A stretch of 64,000 bases of DNA. Source: Protopterus annectens (Eukaryota > Chordata > Ceratodontiformes > Protopteridae). A program made the position numbers and the translations under genes. Positions 32,885 through 43,941 of the stretch are shown one piece after another. The stretch is from assembly GCF_019279795.1 (NCBI RefSeq), contig NC_056727.1, positions 1,210,936,077 to 1,211,000,076 of the forward strand, in the 5' to 3' direction. The notes under the pieces are model-generated. The model was not told the origin of the DNA and did not search any database. It saw only the letters and a list, made by a program, of their open reading frames with translations. Numbering within the stretch: position 1 is the first letter of the stretch; every line of letters starts with the position of its first letter.

Positions 32885-33065
32885 CAGCTTAGGTTTAGCA
32901 GTTAGCACAGAGGAATAAGGCTCTGAACTGCTAATGAGCTGCTTCCTGTATTCAGGGGTACAAAGTTTGATTCATTCCACCTCCTTTTGCCTACTGTGCG
33001 ACTCTGAGCAAGTCACTTAAACATGCAATGCTCCCAGTTCATGCCTGAAAAGGGTTGTTTTATCC
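32885..33065 (+). repeat. MIR-like SINE, forward copy
   Basis: The head has a tRNA-like layout, with an A-box-like TTAGCACAGAGGAATAAGG region and a B-box-like AGTTTGATTCATTCC at about 32968-32982. The tail has TGCGACTCTGAGCAAGTCAC followed by TTAA, resembling the 3' module shared by MIR-type SINEs and L2 LINEs. A second copy lies reversed at 38110-38275. Polymerase III transcription and L2 partnership are known for such SINEs; here they are inferred. Confidence 0.6.
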
Positions 33066-34060
33066 AGTGAGCTTCTCAATTAAGAAACAGATTTTTTTTT
33101 TTAAAGTGGCTTGCACTGGTGGTCAAGAGGTCATGTTTTTGTTTAGGCATAGCCGCTTGAAGTAAGAAGACTTAAGGTTTTATCGCAACCATATTTTGAA
33201 TTCGACCTAATTTGTAATGTTATAGCAAAACTACTTTTTTTTTTTTTACAGTGAAAAGGGGTATGTGAAGTCCAAATTACTTTGGTATCACATTGCTACT
33301 GGGACAGGAACAAGAATAACGTAAGCATTCCTCTTCCTACGTAGTATCCTTTAGCGCCATAAGTGAACGCCACATTTTGTTAAGCCTTACCAGCCTTGCC
33401 AGTAACAGCAGCTACTCAGGGTTATGATTAATGTGCTTATGTGATCGACATCCATTTTAACTGTTTTCAAGTTTCAGGTCTTTCCTAAATTTGCTTTAGG
33501 ATTTTGTAGCCCTGTAAACAGTGGATTTTATTGGTGCGAATCACTGAAGATAAAAATGCCAAGTGAAAAGTTGGAAGTTTTGAATGAAAAAACACACACT
33601 TGCATACACACCTTTCCATAATTAACTGTAGTTTGATGGTGGAATTCAGAAATACATAATTTGACTGTGCTCCGTTTGCTCTTTCAGATTGTCAGGAAAA
33701 ACAGCAATCACAAAGTACTTTTCACTCAATCTATCTGGTTCAAACATGCAAAAAAAAATAATTTCATGTTTCAGGAATGTGCTCCTGTTTTCTATATTTA
33801 CATAGCGGAAATGGTACAAGTAAGCATAATGGTACATTTTGAAGTCGAAAAATAAATCCCCCCAAATAAAACTGCATAATTGTGTACATGTGCATACACA
33901 GACAGTCAGCAATTCACCACGTTTGAAATCTGGTTGCGATAATACGTAAGTACCTGTTTTAGAAGTGCATCATGGCTGAGGAAGTGAGGATGACACTACC
34001 AGAGAGAAAGAAAAGCAGCAGTGAAGACTTTTTAGTTTTATTGGTAATGTCATGAGTAAG
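33066..34060. other. Region without supported features
   Basis: There is a T-run at 33233-33248 and otherwise mixed AT-rich sequence. Short frames carry no recognisable domain. Confidence 0.4.
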
Positions 34061-34064
34061 GAAT

Positions 34065-34735
34065 TCCCTCAGTTTGTAAAGAATTATTTTGTATTTATTT
34101 TACATCTGTGTACAGGGAAAGTCCGACTGGACACAGGTCCTTTTTCAGCAGAGGCCCGGGGAGAAAAGCTCCAGTTACGAGGATATAGTTAACATATACT
34201 ATCATACATAGAGTACCAGTTACAGACATTTCAGCAGTTTAACAGACATACAGGATATCACTTCAATGGCAAAATAATACAAAAAGTTGGAGACATATTT
34301 CATTTCATGGAAAAAAGTCCCATGATAGATCATAATGCTCTAGTTGCAGTTGAAATGATATGGTATAGATAACTGAGCTTAAGATTCATTTTCACAACAG
34401 TCTGTAGAAAAAATAAGAGTGTTTGTCTGTCTGCCATGATGCCTTGATAATGAGAGGATTGCATGTATATTTGCTAGTGTCTCTCTTGTCATATATGCAT
34501 CTACTGTGGGACTTCTTTGTTTATCTTACTGTAGTTTGCAGTCAAAGAATGAATGTTGCGCTCCTGGTCAAGAGTGATTCTCAAGTATTTAAACCAATAT
34601 ACTAACTTAAAGGTTCCACAAGCCTACTCAAGATGTTAAGGTTTAGCTTACTTAGGTTTAAGGACCATTCCATTGATAGAAATTCAATTATAAACTGTCA
34701 TGGAATCCATCTGAAGTAGCTCTTGATTATGGTAG
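34065..34735 (-). mobile_element. LINE relic J, RT thumb region and 3' end (reverse)
   Basis: Read in reverse: NWISINGMVLKPK-like text near 34660, FKYLRITLDQERN near 34570-34590, and a 3' end with GGAGCTTTTCTCC, GGCCTCTGCTGAAAAAGG and GTAAAATAAATAC (34070-34170). The coding blocks match the post-YXDD region of L2/Rex1-type LINEs (W...NGMVLN.KK and FKYLGI.LD). The same 3' end occurs at 52609-52918 and, more decayed, at 48350-48440. The element borders the gypsy remnant to its right. Confidence 0.55.
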
Positions 34736-35100
34736 TATAGAATGAATCCACTATTGCTGTGGTTGATGTTCCCTCTCTGGGCCAGAGTCAGAGAGAGAGA
34801 GAGAGAAACCCAGACAGACTGAGTGTGTTCCCTGTGTGCTCATAAGGGAAATTGTGCTTGATTGCAGAGAGCTGCATCTGGAAATACTATGTGTATCTAT
34901 TTTTATTACAAGTGAACAGTGTCAGTGGTGAGGATTCAGGGTCCTTGATTACTGGCCCAAAGAGGGGGACATCACATATTGGTGAGCAGTGGTGTGGACA
35001 TTGATTGAATTTCTGTAGCTTGTAAGCAGTTTTCACTGAAGGTGTGTTTGTATTCTCAGCAGCCACAAAGTAAACATTCAGAGTTTCATTTCATAACAGT

Positions 35101-35102
35101 TT

Positions 35103-35137
<35 letters not shown>

Positions 35138-35139
35138 TT
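35101..35139 (+). repeat. (TTTA)n microsatellite
   Basis: About ten TTTA units lie in the leader between the presumed left LTR and gag. Confidence 0.95.
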
Positions 35140-35189
35140 GTTAATTTAGTTTAGTCAGGAAAATCAGGCAAAGATATCAACAGAGGATT

Positions 35190-36394
35190 ATGGCACGCAA
35201 CCAGTTGGCCAAGGTGTGCAAAGCAAAAGGACTGATGCATGCCAACCTCACTAAAGAGGAAATTATTTCAGCCTTAATTGCAACTGTAGTACAGACCAGC
35301 AGCCAGGAGGATAACCAGTCTAGTGATGGGAATTTGCAGCTCTCAGAAATAGGACAGTTTACATTTTTCTCAGAGGACTTAACAATCCGTTTGTAGTTAA
35401 AGCGACTTGAACTGGAAGCCAAACATTTGGAATTAGAATCAGCAGAGAGACAGCAACATTTGGAGGTTGAAGAAAAGGAGACACAGATGAAATTAGAATT
35501 AGCAAAGAGACTGCGACATTTGGAAGCTGAAGAAAGTGAGAGATTGTGGTGTTTGGAGGCCAAAGAAAATGAGAAGCAGCAGCAACATGAGAGGGAGATG
35601 CTGACTCTTCGACAGGAAGATGGCGGTAACGAGGAAGGGAATAACTAAACCCCCAGAAGAACAAAGGTCAGTAAATTTCTTCCACAATTTACAGAGGGTG
35701 GTAATGTTGATAGTTTTTTTTCATATGTTTGAAAGAGTATGTGAACAGTATAATGTTGACCAAGGACTCTGGGTACAGTTCCTGACCCCCTTTCTCCATG
35801 TTAAAGTTGTAACTGCTGTTTCTAAATTGTCTGATATCGATTGTTTAAACTATGATAGAGTAAAACAATGCTTACTGGAATGCTTTAAGTTAACACCTGA
35901 AGCCTACAAAAAAAGTTTTGTGAGCATAGACACAAGGCAGATTAAAGTGTGTGTGATTATACTGCTGAATTAACCACTTATTTTCATAGGTGGATGAGTC
36001 GGTGTCAGGTCATCACTTTTGAAGGTCTGCCAGATCTTTTGGTGAGGGAAGAAGGCCTTAGCACTTTGTCTGAGGACATGAAGATCTGGTTGGCAGACCA
36101 GGAGTGTAACTCTGCAGATGAGCTTGGGAAAAAGTGGATCTCTACTTAGTAAGGAGGGCATCACTGCACAGGAAGGAAATACCCAGTGCTGCACATGGAT
36201 ATAAAGGAATCCATGGTAGGCAGCCTAAACCATGCCAACAGAGTCCACCAGTAACAGAGGAAGCCACTAGTTCAGGTACACGGCCAGGATCAAGGGTTAA
36301 ATGTTTTAAATGTAACCACTGGGCCATGTATCATATAGATGTCCATGGAAGCAAGGTGGGGAACAAAAGGAGGGGAACCAGCAAGTGGGAATAA
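35190..36394 (+). pseudogene. Gmr1-like gag with coiled coil, SCAN-related domain and CCHC knuckle
   Basis: It starts at the ATG of MARNQLAKVCKAKG. After an in-frame TAG (35394-35396) comes a highly charged Glu/Leu/Arg coiled coil (35400-35620). The capsid-like part has FERVCEQYNVDQGLWVQFL and LTPEAYKKSF, which after a shift near 35945 continues as DYTAELTTYFHRWM and GLPDLLVREEGL. This is the region from which vertebrate SCAN domains are thought to derive. A zinc knuckle trace, CFKCNHWAMYHIDVH (36303-36347), has Asp where the last Cys should be. Five or more frame breaks make it non-functional. Confidence 0.75.
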
Positions 36395-36399
36395 TGGTA

Positions 36400-36812
36400 T
36401 GCCAGTGGTAAGTTGTCTGGAGACAACAGGGGTACCATACTATTGCCAGAGTTTATATCCGATCTTAGTGGATGGAAAACAGGGCACTGCTAAGAGAAAC
36501 ACAGCTCCTGACATAGCCATTGTGAAGCCTGCAGTGGTTAAAGAGGAGCAGTACATGCTTGGGCAGTCCACTCCACTCAGAGATTTACGAGGGACCCCAT
36601 TATAAATGCCTTTGGCCAGGGTTCACCATGACTGGAAGGGAGGAAAAGGCAGCAAACAAGCATGTAGCATTGAGGATATCTCTGCAGATGTCTTCATAGG
36701 GAATGATTTTGATAATGCAGAACCTTGTGTGCATGCAGTTACATGCAGCAGGCTTGGAAACAAGCATGTAGGTCTGGTAGGCTGGGGGAGACCCAGACTG
36801 ACCCACACCTGA
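36400..36812 (+). pseudogene. Gmr1-like protease region remnant
   Basis: The frame includes GVPYYCQSLYPILVDGK, then after a TAA (36603-36605) LARVHHDWKGGKG and ISADVFIGNDFDN. The last block matches the C-terminal LPxDVLLGND segment of gypsy aspartic proteases. The catalytic DTG is not found, probably lost by mutation. The text then goes straight towards integrase. Confidence 0.55.
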
Positions 36813-36828
36813 AGTCAGGGCTGGTGAG

Positions 36829-37990
36829 GTGGCTATTTCAGGGAGGGAGCTACCCTGTACCAGTGAGTTTGAAGGTGAGCCACAACTGCTGGTAGGTACT
36901 GATGTTCCCTTGGACAGAGTGACTGCAAAGGCTGAGGTGAGTGCTAGTACCCAGGCTGACAGTGAGGCACCATTGTCAGAGGATGCCAGACTTCCTGTGG
37001 AAGTGGAGCGGGGAAGGGTCACAAAGATAGAGTTGAGACAGGCTCAGCTCTTGGATCCTATACTAAGAGGTTTGAGGGAGGTAGTTAGGGAGATGCCTGA
37101 TTCTCAAGGAAAAGGGGAGGCTGTCTATTAGAACAAAGGGTTACTGTATAGAGAGTGGACCCCTGAGGGAGGGCTAGAGAGTGAGGTAATACAGCAGCTG
37201 GTAGTGCCCAGAGCCACCTTCTGGCACTTCTACCCATAGTCTGATGTTCATTTTGCAGGTCATATATGCATAAAGCTTACCAAGAGATGTAGTATGCAGA
37301 ACCTTTATTGGCTTGGGATTGCAAGGGATGTAACAGGGTCCTACAGGACCTGTGAGCAGTGCCAAAAAGTAGGCAAGACAGGAGACAAGGTCAAGGCTCC
37401 TTTGATGCCTTTGCCTGTGATTGAGGAGCCATTTCAGAGGGTAGCTATGGATATTGTGAGGGCTCTGAGTACCCCAAGTTCCACAGGGAGAAAGTATATC
37501 TTGGTGGTAGTAGATTATGGTACTAGATACCCTGAGGCAATGGCTCAGTCCTCCATCGAGATAGAGAAGGTGGCAAATTCTTTGTTAGAGATTTTCATCA
37601 GTGTAGGTTTCCTGAGACAAATACCGATTACAGAGGTGCCAATTTAATGTCATCACTGATGGCTTGTCTGTGGGAGCACTGTGGGGGTGAAGCACCTAAA
37701 GACCATCCCCTACCACCCCCAGAGTAATGTCCTTGTACAGAGGTTAAACTCTACACTAAAGACCATGCCACAGGCATTTGTAGGCCAGTTTAAGAGAGAG
37801 TGGGACAAATATTTGCCCCATCTGCTCTTTGCATACAGAGAGGTACCTCAGGAATCCATTGGGTTTTCACCCTTTAAGATACTGTATGGGCATAGGGTGA
37901 GGGGGCCTTTAGATATGATTCATGATGAGTGGAGGGTGTGTTATTCCCACAAGGAGTCTATTGTGGCATATGTCCTAAACCACTTTTGTT
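36829..37990 (+). pseudogene. Gmr1-like integrase (broken)
   Basis: The N-terminal zinc part is visible: SDVHFAGHICIKLTKR (His-His) and CEQCQKVGKTGDKVKAP (Cys-Cys). The core has RVAMDIVRALS with the first Asp. The second Asp block reads VGFLRQIPITEVPI and has lost DQG. After a shift near 37650, IPYHPQSNVLVQRLN shows Gln where the third catalytic Glu is expected. The C-terminal HLLFAYREVPQESIGFSPF and YGHRVRGPLD are typical. The HHCC-DD(35)E enzyme would insert cDNA; here two of the three acidic residues are gone. Confidence 0.85.
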
Positions 37991-38109
37991 GTGGATTTTT
38001 CTGAGATGTAAATCACAACATATATGTATCTATGATAATTTACTTGTTCCCACATGCTATTCCTAAAATACGTAGGTTCATAACTATTCATTAAGTATTT
38101 ACAAGGCAT

Positions 38110-38275
38110 GCAGTCCTGGAAACCACTGAAGAGCTCAGCCCAATATCCCCACAGCATGGTTTGATTAAGTGACTTGCTGTTTAGAGTGATACAGTAGGCA
38201 AATGGTGGCAGAGAGAATCTGATCCTGGAGTACAGGAAGCAGCTCATTTACAGCTCATATACTTAATCCTCTGCA
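38110..38275 (-). repeat. MIR-like SINE, reverse copy
   Basis: The reverse complement shares GAGCTGCTTCCTGTA, TTTGCCTACTGT and AGCAAGTCACTTAA with 32885-33065, in the same order. It follows closely on the truncated gypsy element. Confidence 0.6.
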
Positions 38276-38454
38276 ATAACTACCAGACACTGAAAAATTT
38301 GCATCAGTCAACCATATGAGGATGAAACCTGATGTTATAAGAAGTGGGACCATGAGATATGTTTATTTAGTGTTTAAGTAGAACAGCTGTTCTGAAATAT
38401 GACTGTTGATTAAAGCTCCTTCAACCTGTGCAGCAGAAGATGATTTTGATCCAT

Positions 38455-38697
38455 CGGTGGTGGTGCTGCGGTAGCGTTGTCGCCTCACAGTAAGACGTCC
38501 TGTTCGATTCTCAGCTAAAGCGTCTTCTGTGTGGAGACATGCGTGAATGGGCGTACCTTCGTTGAAGGTTGTGCGTCAGGCCTGGCAAGTCGGTACGTAA
38601 AAATCTACTGCCAATCATTAGCGGACCGGAGTTCCACTGTGGCGACCCCTAACCAGGAAAAGCTGAAAGATACAACAACAACAACAACAACAACATC
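38455..38697 (+). repeat. tRNA-derived SINE with RTE-like 3' end, forward copy
   Basis: The head GGTGGTGGTGCTGCGGTAGC with GTTCGATTCTC as B box indicates tRNA origin. The body contains TGTGTGGAGACATGC. The 3' end CTGTGGCGACCCCTAACCAG and GGAAAAGCTGAAAGA matches the 3' end of RTE LINE E (14140-14180). It ends in (ACA)n at about 38675-38696. Other copies lie reversed at 40967-41170, 51252-51480 and 58228-58486. Confidence 0.8.
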
Positions 38698-39109
38698 CTT
38701 TGAATGTGACCCCAGCATGTTTCTGAACGCCAGTCTTTACAGAAAGAATGTTCTTACCAAAAACATTTTTGAATGTAGCTGATTACTTTCCCCCCAGTTT
38801 CCCTTTACATGTACAACAGCAAAGAGTTCTTACAGCCTTTTGTCTACCATTTGAGAAGACAGCAATAAATGTGGTAGTGGTAGAATGGTTAACAAAAAGG
38901 TCACCATGGGTAGTCACAGTCAGTTTATCCTTGCCTTCTGTAATCTTGTCACATACTACCTGCAGTCATATGCCTACCTGCTGTTACTACATCTCAGATT
39001 TCAAAGTAACTGTAAAATATTTTTACACAACAGAGCTGTGGATGAACACTGCAGTACCAACTACTGCACTGAGAATCATCACCATCATTATCCATATCTA
39101 TATGTGATC

Positions 39110-39965
39110 AGGGTGTTGTGTCAACTGTTGCCAATTCTCTCAGTTCGGAGCCACTCGTCTATCTATTTTGACAATCCTGACTATTGCAGGTCATCTGTCA
39201 CACAATCCATCCATCTGTTGGCTGCACATCCTCATCTCCACTTGCCTTTTTCCTATTTCTCCCAAATGTTCTTTATTAAATCATCTTCTGCTTTCCTGCA
39301 CTTTTCAGCAATTCACTGTAATCTGTTCTCCTTGACCTTCTCTGCAATTGGAGCTACTTTGGCTTCTGCTCTGATGTCCTCATTTCTTCGTCTGTCTCAC
39401 AATGTGCATTTTTCTACTCATCTCAGTCACTTCATCTCAATCACATCAAGCTTCTTTAGCTGCTCTGCTTTTACTATCCAGACTTCCTTGGCATAGAGAA
39501 GTACTGGTCACACCAGTGCTTTGTACATCTTATTCTGTTGGCAGTGTTCTGTTATACACCACTGCTGACTCTTAGTGTCAGTTGGCTTTAGCATCTCTGA
39601 TTCTTCCTTTGACTTTCTCATTCAGACTTTCCTTCTCCTCAATATATATGCACCAAATATATACCTGAAGCTCTTAAAATGTTCCATTATTTTCCATTCT
39701 ACCTCAGTTTTCAGCTTCTGATTTCCCCATTTGCTGCCATGACCACTGTCTTGTTTGTACTCACTTTCATCCTGTGTGCCTTCGGTTTTGCATTCTTTTA
39801 ATCTGTCACCTGCTGAAGTTCTTCTTCAGAGTTTGGTTGTAATACTACATCAACTGTATACAGCAGCAGCTTTGTTGATTTACCTCCTCTGACCTGTTTG
39901 TGAATGTAGTGCTTCACCATTATGAACAAAAGTGGGCTTAGATCTAAAATTTGATGACTACCCAC
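39110..39965 (-). mobile_element. RTE-type LINE relic, C-terminal part (reverse)
   Basis: Read in reverse: VLLYAKEVWIVKAEQLKKLD, then EMK.LR, RRNEDIRAEAKVAPIAEKV, NRLQ and NRWMDCVTDDLQ. This is the post-RT C-terminus of an RTE/BovB-like protein (LLYGAEVW, RIRNE.IR, RWMD.V..DL). It differs strongly from copy E and so belongs to another, older subfamily. Many stops and frameshifts. Confidence 0.7.
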
Positions 39966-40966
39966 TCCCACTTGGAGCTCTTCTGTGAGCCTAAACTCTG
40001 TTCATACTTGTGTCATTGGATTTGTATACATAGCCTGCACTAATTATACCAATGCTTCAGTGACATCATACCATCGCAGGGACACTGACCTATTCATTTG
40101 GCAAAATAAGTTAACGAGTTTAACAATTAAAAAAAACAACATTTTTTTCCAAAATCCCTGTGACTCTACTAACTATGAGATCACAAAAGTTTGGAGTAAG
40201 AAGAAATGCCCTTACCCCACAGTTCTGTGGCTTTGCTATACTTCCACTATACATGGAGTCTATTAAACAGAACTGACTTTCAAGTACAGCCAGTGTAATC
40301 ATTCTCAGGATACCCTTAAGACACCTAGGAATTTCCCAGGTTATTGTCAAAAGCTAGAGTGCAATTTGCACATCTGTGTTACTAAAGTGTTACTCAGTCT
40401 GTTGATGATTTCAGATGTGTGGACACTTCCTTCTACCATTAAGCAGATGGGATGATGCCATGTTTAATAAAAAGGACTGGCATTGTGGATTGTGGTTAAA
40501 CTTGTCGGATTTTTTGGTCAGTCCTGACTTCTGTTTACTGTCTTTGAGAATGTTTAATGTTGTCTGTGTGAGTTTTGACTTGTTTGTCTGGTTTCTTCCC
40601 AAAAAGCACATTGAAGGATTTTTACTTGTGTAGTCCATATATAAAAGTGTCCTTCTGGCCCAGGTCATGGCTGGAAAGGGACAGTGGAAGATCATTTTAT
40701 TTATCCAGATAACAAAAAATAATGATAAAATTTGAACTTAGATGCTGTTATTTCATAATATGTTGGTTCTTAACCTATTTGCTTTGGTATGTCTTAAATA
40801 AAAAAACTCTGCTTCCTTTCTTCTTCTTTGTAAAGAGATCTGACACTATACTATCTAAATGCTATGACTTCATTTTTTCTGTAGATAGTGTGTATAGTTG
40901 TAATAGTTTGGCCAGTGTATTTATTTTTACTCTTATATCCTAATTCATCAAGAAGGCAATAACAAT
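39966..40966. other. Region without supported features
   Basis: Several short frames (39985-40266 and 40415-40633 forward) carry no recognisable domain. Nothing else is supported. Confidence 0.4.
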
Positions 40967-41170
40967 GTCTTTCAGCTTTTCCTGGTTAGGGGTCACCACA
41001 GCAGGTCACCGATCCACAGATTGATTGGCAGTGGTGTTTTTACGGTTCCGAGTTGTCAGCCCGGCACCCAACCTTCACAGAAGGCACACACATACACGCA
41101 CACACCTAACTTCATGTCTTTAAAACTCACTCGACCGGAGGGAGGAAGACTCCACACAGAATGCGCTCCA
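40967..41170 (-). repeat. tRNA-derived SINE with RTE-like 3' end, reverse copy (head eroded)
   Basis: The forward strand begins with TTTCAGCTTTTCCTGGTTAG, then GGGTCACCACAGCAGGTCACC and CCGAGTTGTCAGCCCGGC, the reverse complement of the SINE tail and body. CACACACATACACGC occupies the middle. The tRNA head is missing or unrecognisable. Confidence 0.7.
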
Positions 41171-41779
41171 TCAAGAAGACAATATCTTACCTTATTTGTA
41201 AATGTTTATTTTTGCTTGTTATGTGATTGCTGTTTTATTAAATATGATTTTAAAAAAAATGTATGTCCAAGAGAAGGGAAGAGATTGTGATAAATATTTA
41301 ACTTACATTTTGTTTTTCCTGTTGGTCAATATCATAAGTTATAATGCGACTCTTGCCCTTTGTAGAAAGGAAATGATCTTGAACAATTCAGCTACAACTT
41401 AAATAATAACCGAAAATGTTCAAACACTGACAAGTTTAAATAGTCATTTAATGAGCATGTCTTTGGGAGGTGGGAAGAAACAGGATTACTTGGAAAATAG
41501 ACCCACTTGGATATGGCTATAACATGCAGATTCTCCTACAAGTATTTTGGATATTATGGTTTATTCAAGGATCAGCTATTGTTATTTCTTTAAAGAAATC
41601 ACAAATTGTTGCTGGCATAGCAGTGCCAGTTGTGTTACTCTCATGTATAATAATTCTAAACTATCAGTTCAGAACACCTAAACAATTATAGAAATATAGT
41701 ATATACTTTAACTAAGTACATGGTAAGAATTACAAGGCTATTTTCCTGAACTGCTTAATGGTTAGTTAAGTTTATCAAA
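41171..41779. other. Region without supported features
   Basis: AT-rich. A 73-codon frame at 41470-41691 has a hydrophobic stretch but no known motif. No element boundary is seen until about 41780. Confidence 0.35.
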
Positions 41780-43735
41780 AACAGGACCCAAAAGAATCAT
41801 ATCAGGCAATGTGAACTTATGGTGGAGCCCAAACAGGCTCTACAATTAAAGGAAAAAGCTCATTGTATGTTAAAATAAATGTGACCCTTTAAATGCAAAA
41901 AATACTCTTGCCAAATTAACATGGAACTCCAGTCCCTGATCAAATTTAACAAAGCTAGATAAATGGTAAAAGTAGCCACCCAGGCAATAAAATAATCATA
42001 AAGCCTTCTTTAACTATATTAGAAACCTTAGAAATAATGTTCAAAACTGTGCAGAGCTAATAGTAAATTAAATCATATACTCTAATCCTGAGGACATAGC
42101 CAATTTACTAGCAGATAAATGTAGCTCTAATTTCACCCCACCCCAAACACACTCCCAAATTACATACCAGCATCCACTCCATGCAAATCTCACAGGAACA
42201 AGCCCTCAAGGCACTATTCAAAGACAAGAACACTACTTCAGTATAGCCTGATAACATACCAAAATGCGTACTGGTCTGTCTGCAACAGGAACTGTCAAAT
42301 CCGACACAGAGACACTTCAGTATCAACCTCCAATCAGAGTTTGTATCAGATGAATGAAGAACTGCAACATTCATCTCCCCTGCACAAATGTAAGGTGTCA
42401 CCTTATATGGGAAACTAAAGACCTATAAGCATAACCAGCTTTATTTGTCAGGATACGGAATGAGTCTTTATGGAATTAATCAATAAGGACACGGGCAACC
42501 TACAAAGTCGAGCCAGTTTGGTTTTGTTAAGGGCAGATGCTGTCTGCTTAATCTAGTCAAATTCTTTGAAAAAGTTGCCAAAGCATTGGATGAGGGAAAA
42601 TCTGTACACATTGCATATCTAGACATGACAAAGGCATTCTAGGCCATTCCCCACACAGGCATAGTTGATAAACTTATCCAGCTAAATGTAAATACCTATG
42701 TAACTCATTGGATAGCAAGCTGGCTTAGAACCCAGGAAATTAGGGTGGATGAATCTAACTCCTCCAAAAGACCTATCACTAGTAGTGTACCTTAGGGTTT
42801 AGTCCTTAGGCCACTCCTTTTTGGCATTTACTTCTCTGAGGTCAAAGCTAATGTTAATGGCTTATGGCTGGCTGACTGAGTCTGCAGATGAGTATAAACT
42901 TTGTACCATTATAATCTCTCTAGAAGATACCAGAATCCTTTAGGAAGGCCTTTCCCAAACAAACAGTTGGTGTTAAAGCCATAGCCTAGAACCAAACACC
43001 AAAAGAATGTGTAATTGTATCTTTCAGCAATCATGAAATCCCCTGCAGTGATTTCATCGACAGCATACTCCTGAAAAATTGATCCAGTAGTGAGGAACCT
43101 GGGAACTCATGTGGACAATGAGCTGTCATTTGATCATGTATGTACTGTTATAAGAAAGTCCTTTTTCAATACACAGCTTATTAGTAAGGCTATGGCATCA
43201 TTTAACTGTATTCTGCACTCATTACACTGATCATTGAGTATAATGACCCCTTCAGTATGTACCTTCCAAACTTCTGACACAACTAGAGCAACCACAATGC
43301 TTTCTCACTAAAAAAATCAAGGGCCATAAATCACAAAAGCTACACTGATCATCTGACAGCCCTGTCCCCCTTTTCAGTATCTTACAGGGTACTAAGATTT
43401 AACCTCTGCCTTGCTTACAGAGTCTCTGTTGATCCCAATCCATTAAGATCTACCACATATCAACAAGTCCAAAGTAGCAGAAACACCCACTCAAGAGATC
43501 TCATTCACTTCTGCAACTTAAATAGAACATACGGAAGGGACAGATATGCCTCACAGAGAAATCACTTTTCTGGAATCGTCTTCCTCTCCATGTAAAGCAA
43601 AGCATCTCTCTTACTCTATTCAAGTGTAATCTGGATGAGTGGATGGGAAACTGCAAGTTCACCCCTGGACTGGCATCCTTGTCCCTTGTAGACAGAGGTA
43701 ATATGTAAACGTTTGCCTAACCCTAGGCTGTCCGT
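41780..43735 (+). mobile_element. CR1-like LINE, copy F (old, 5' truncated)
   Basis: The coding trace begins with WWSPNRLYN near 41825, then NHKAFFNYIRNLRNN near 41995, EDIANLLADKCSSNFTP near 42090, FVKGRCCLLNLVKFFEKV-like text near 42520, AYLDMTKAF, and LLFGIYFSEVKANVNGLWL near 42815. The C-terminus with RYASQRNHFSGI-type text follows near 43545, and DEWMGNCKFTPGL near 43640. Stops and shifts are dense, so this is older than copies A-C. It ends within a few bases of the oppositely oriented copy G. Confidence 0.8.
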
Positions 43736-43737
43736 AA

Positions 43738-43857
43738 TCATAGGTTCATAGGTATATACTAGGCTAATGACTACCTGGACCTTTATAAGCCTAGCTGCAC
43801 AACCCAACCCAGTTGTGTTCCTATATATCATGGTCATTTATTAGGAAGGGGTGGGTG

Positions 43858-43941
<84 letters not shown>

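Larger units (their letters stand above)
34740..38000 (+). mobile_element. Gmr1-like Ty3/Gypsy LTR retrotransposon (3' truncated)
   Basis: The order is gag (coiled coil, SCAN-like domain, CCHC), protease remnant, then integrase directly, with no RT or RNase H in between. Gmr1-group elements of deuterostomes have integrase upstream of RT, which fits. A left LTR probably ends near 34980, before ATTGGTGAGCAGTGGTG. RT, RNase H and the right LTR are missing; the coding trace ends near 37980. Confidence 0.75.

Noticed and set aside
34740-34980. Exact left LTR of the gypsy element
   Set aside because: Position and the following leader suggest an LTR, but no second LTR is present to define its borders, so I did not list it as a separate feature.
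38455-38520. Functional tRNA gene
   Set aside because: A-box and B-box-like sequences are present but no cloverleaf can be closed; the sequence continues as a multi-copy SINE.
38885-39496. A 203-codon forward frame, looks like a secreted or membrane protein
   Set aside because: From 39110 on, the reverse strand reads as the C-terminus of an RTE-type LINE; the forward frame is an accidental opening in pyrimidine-rich complement.
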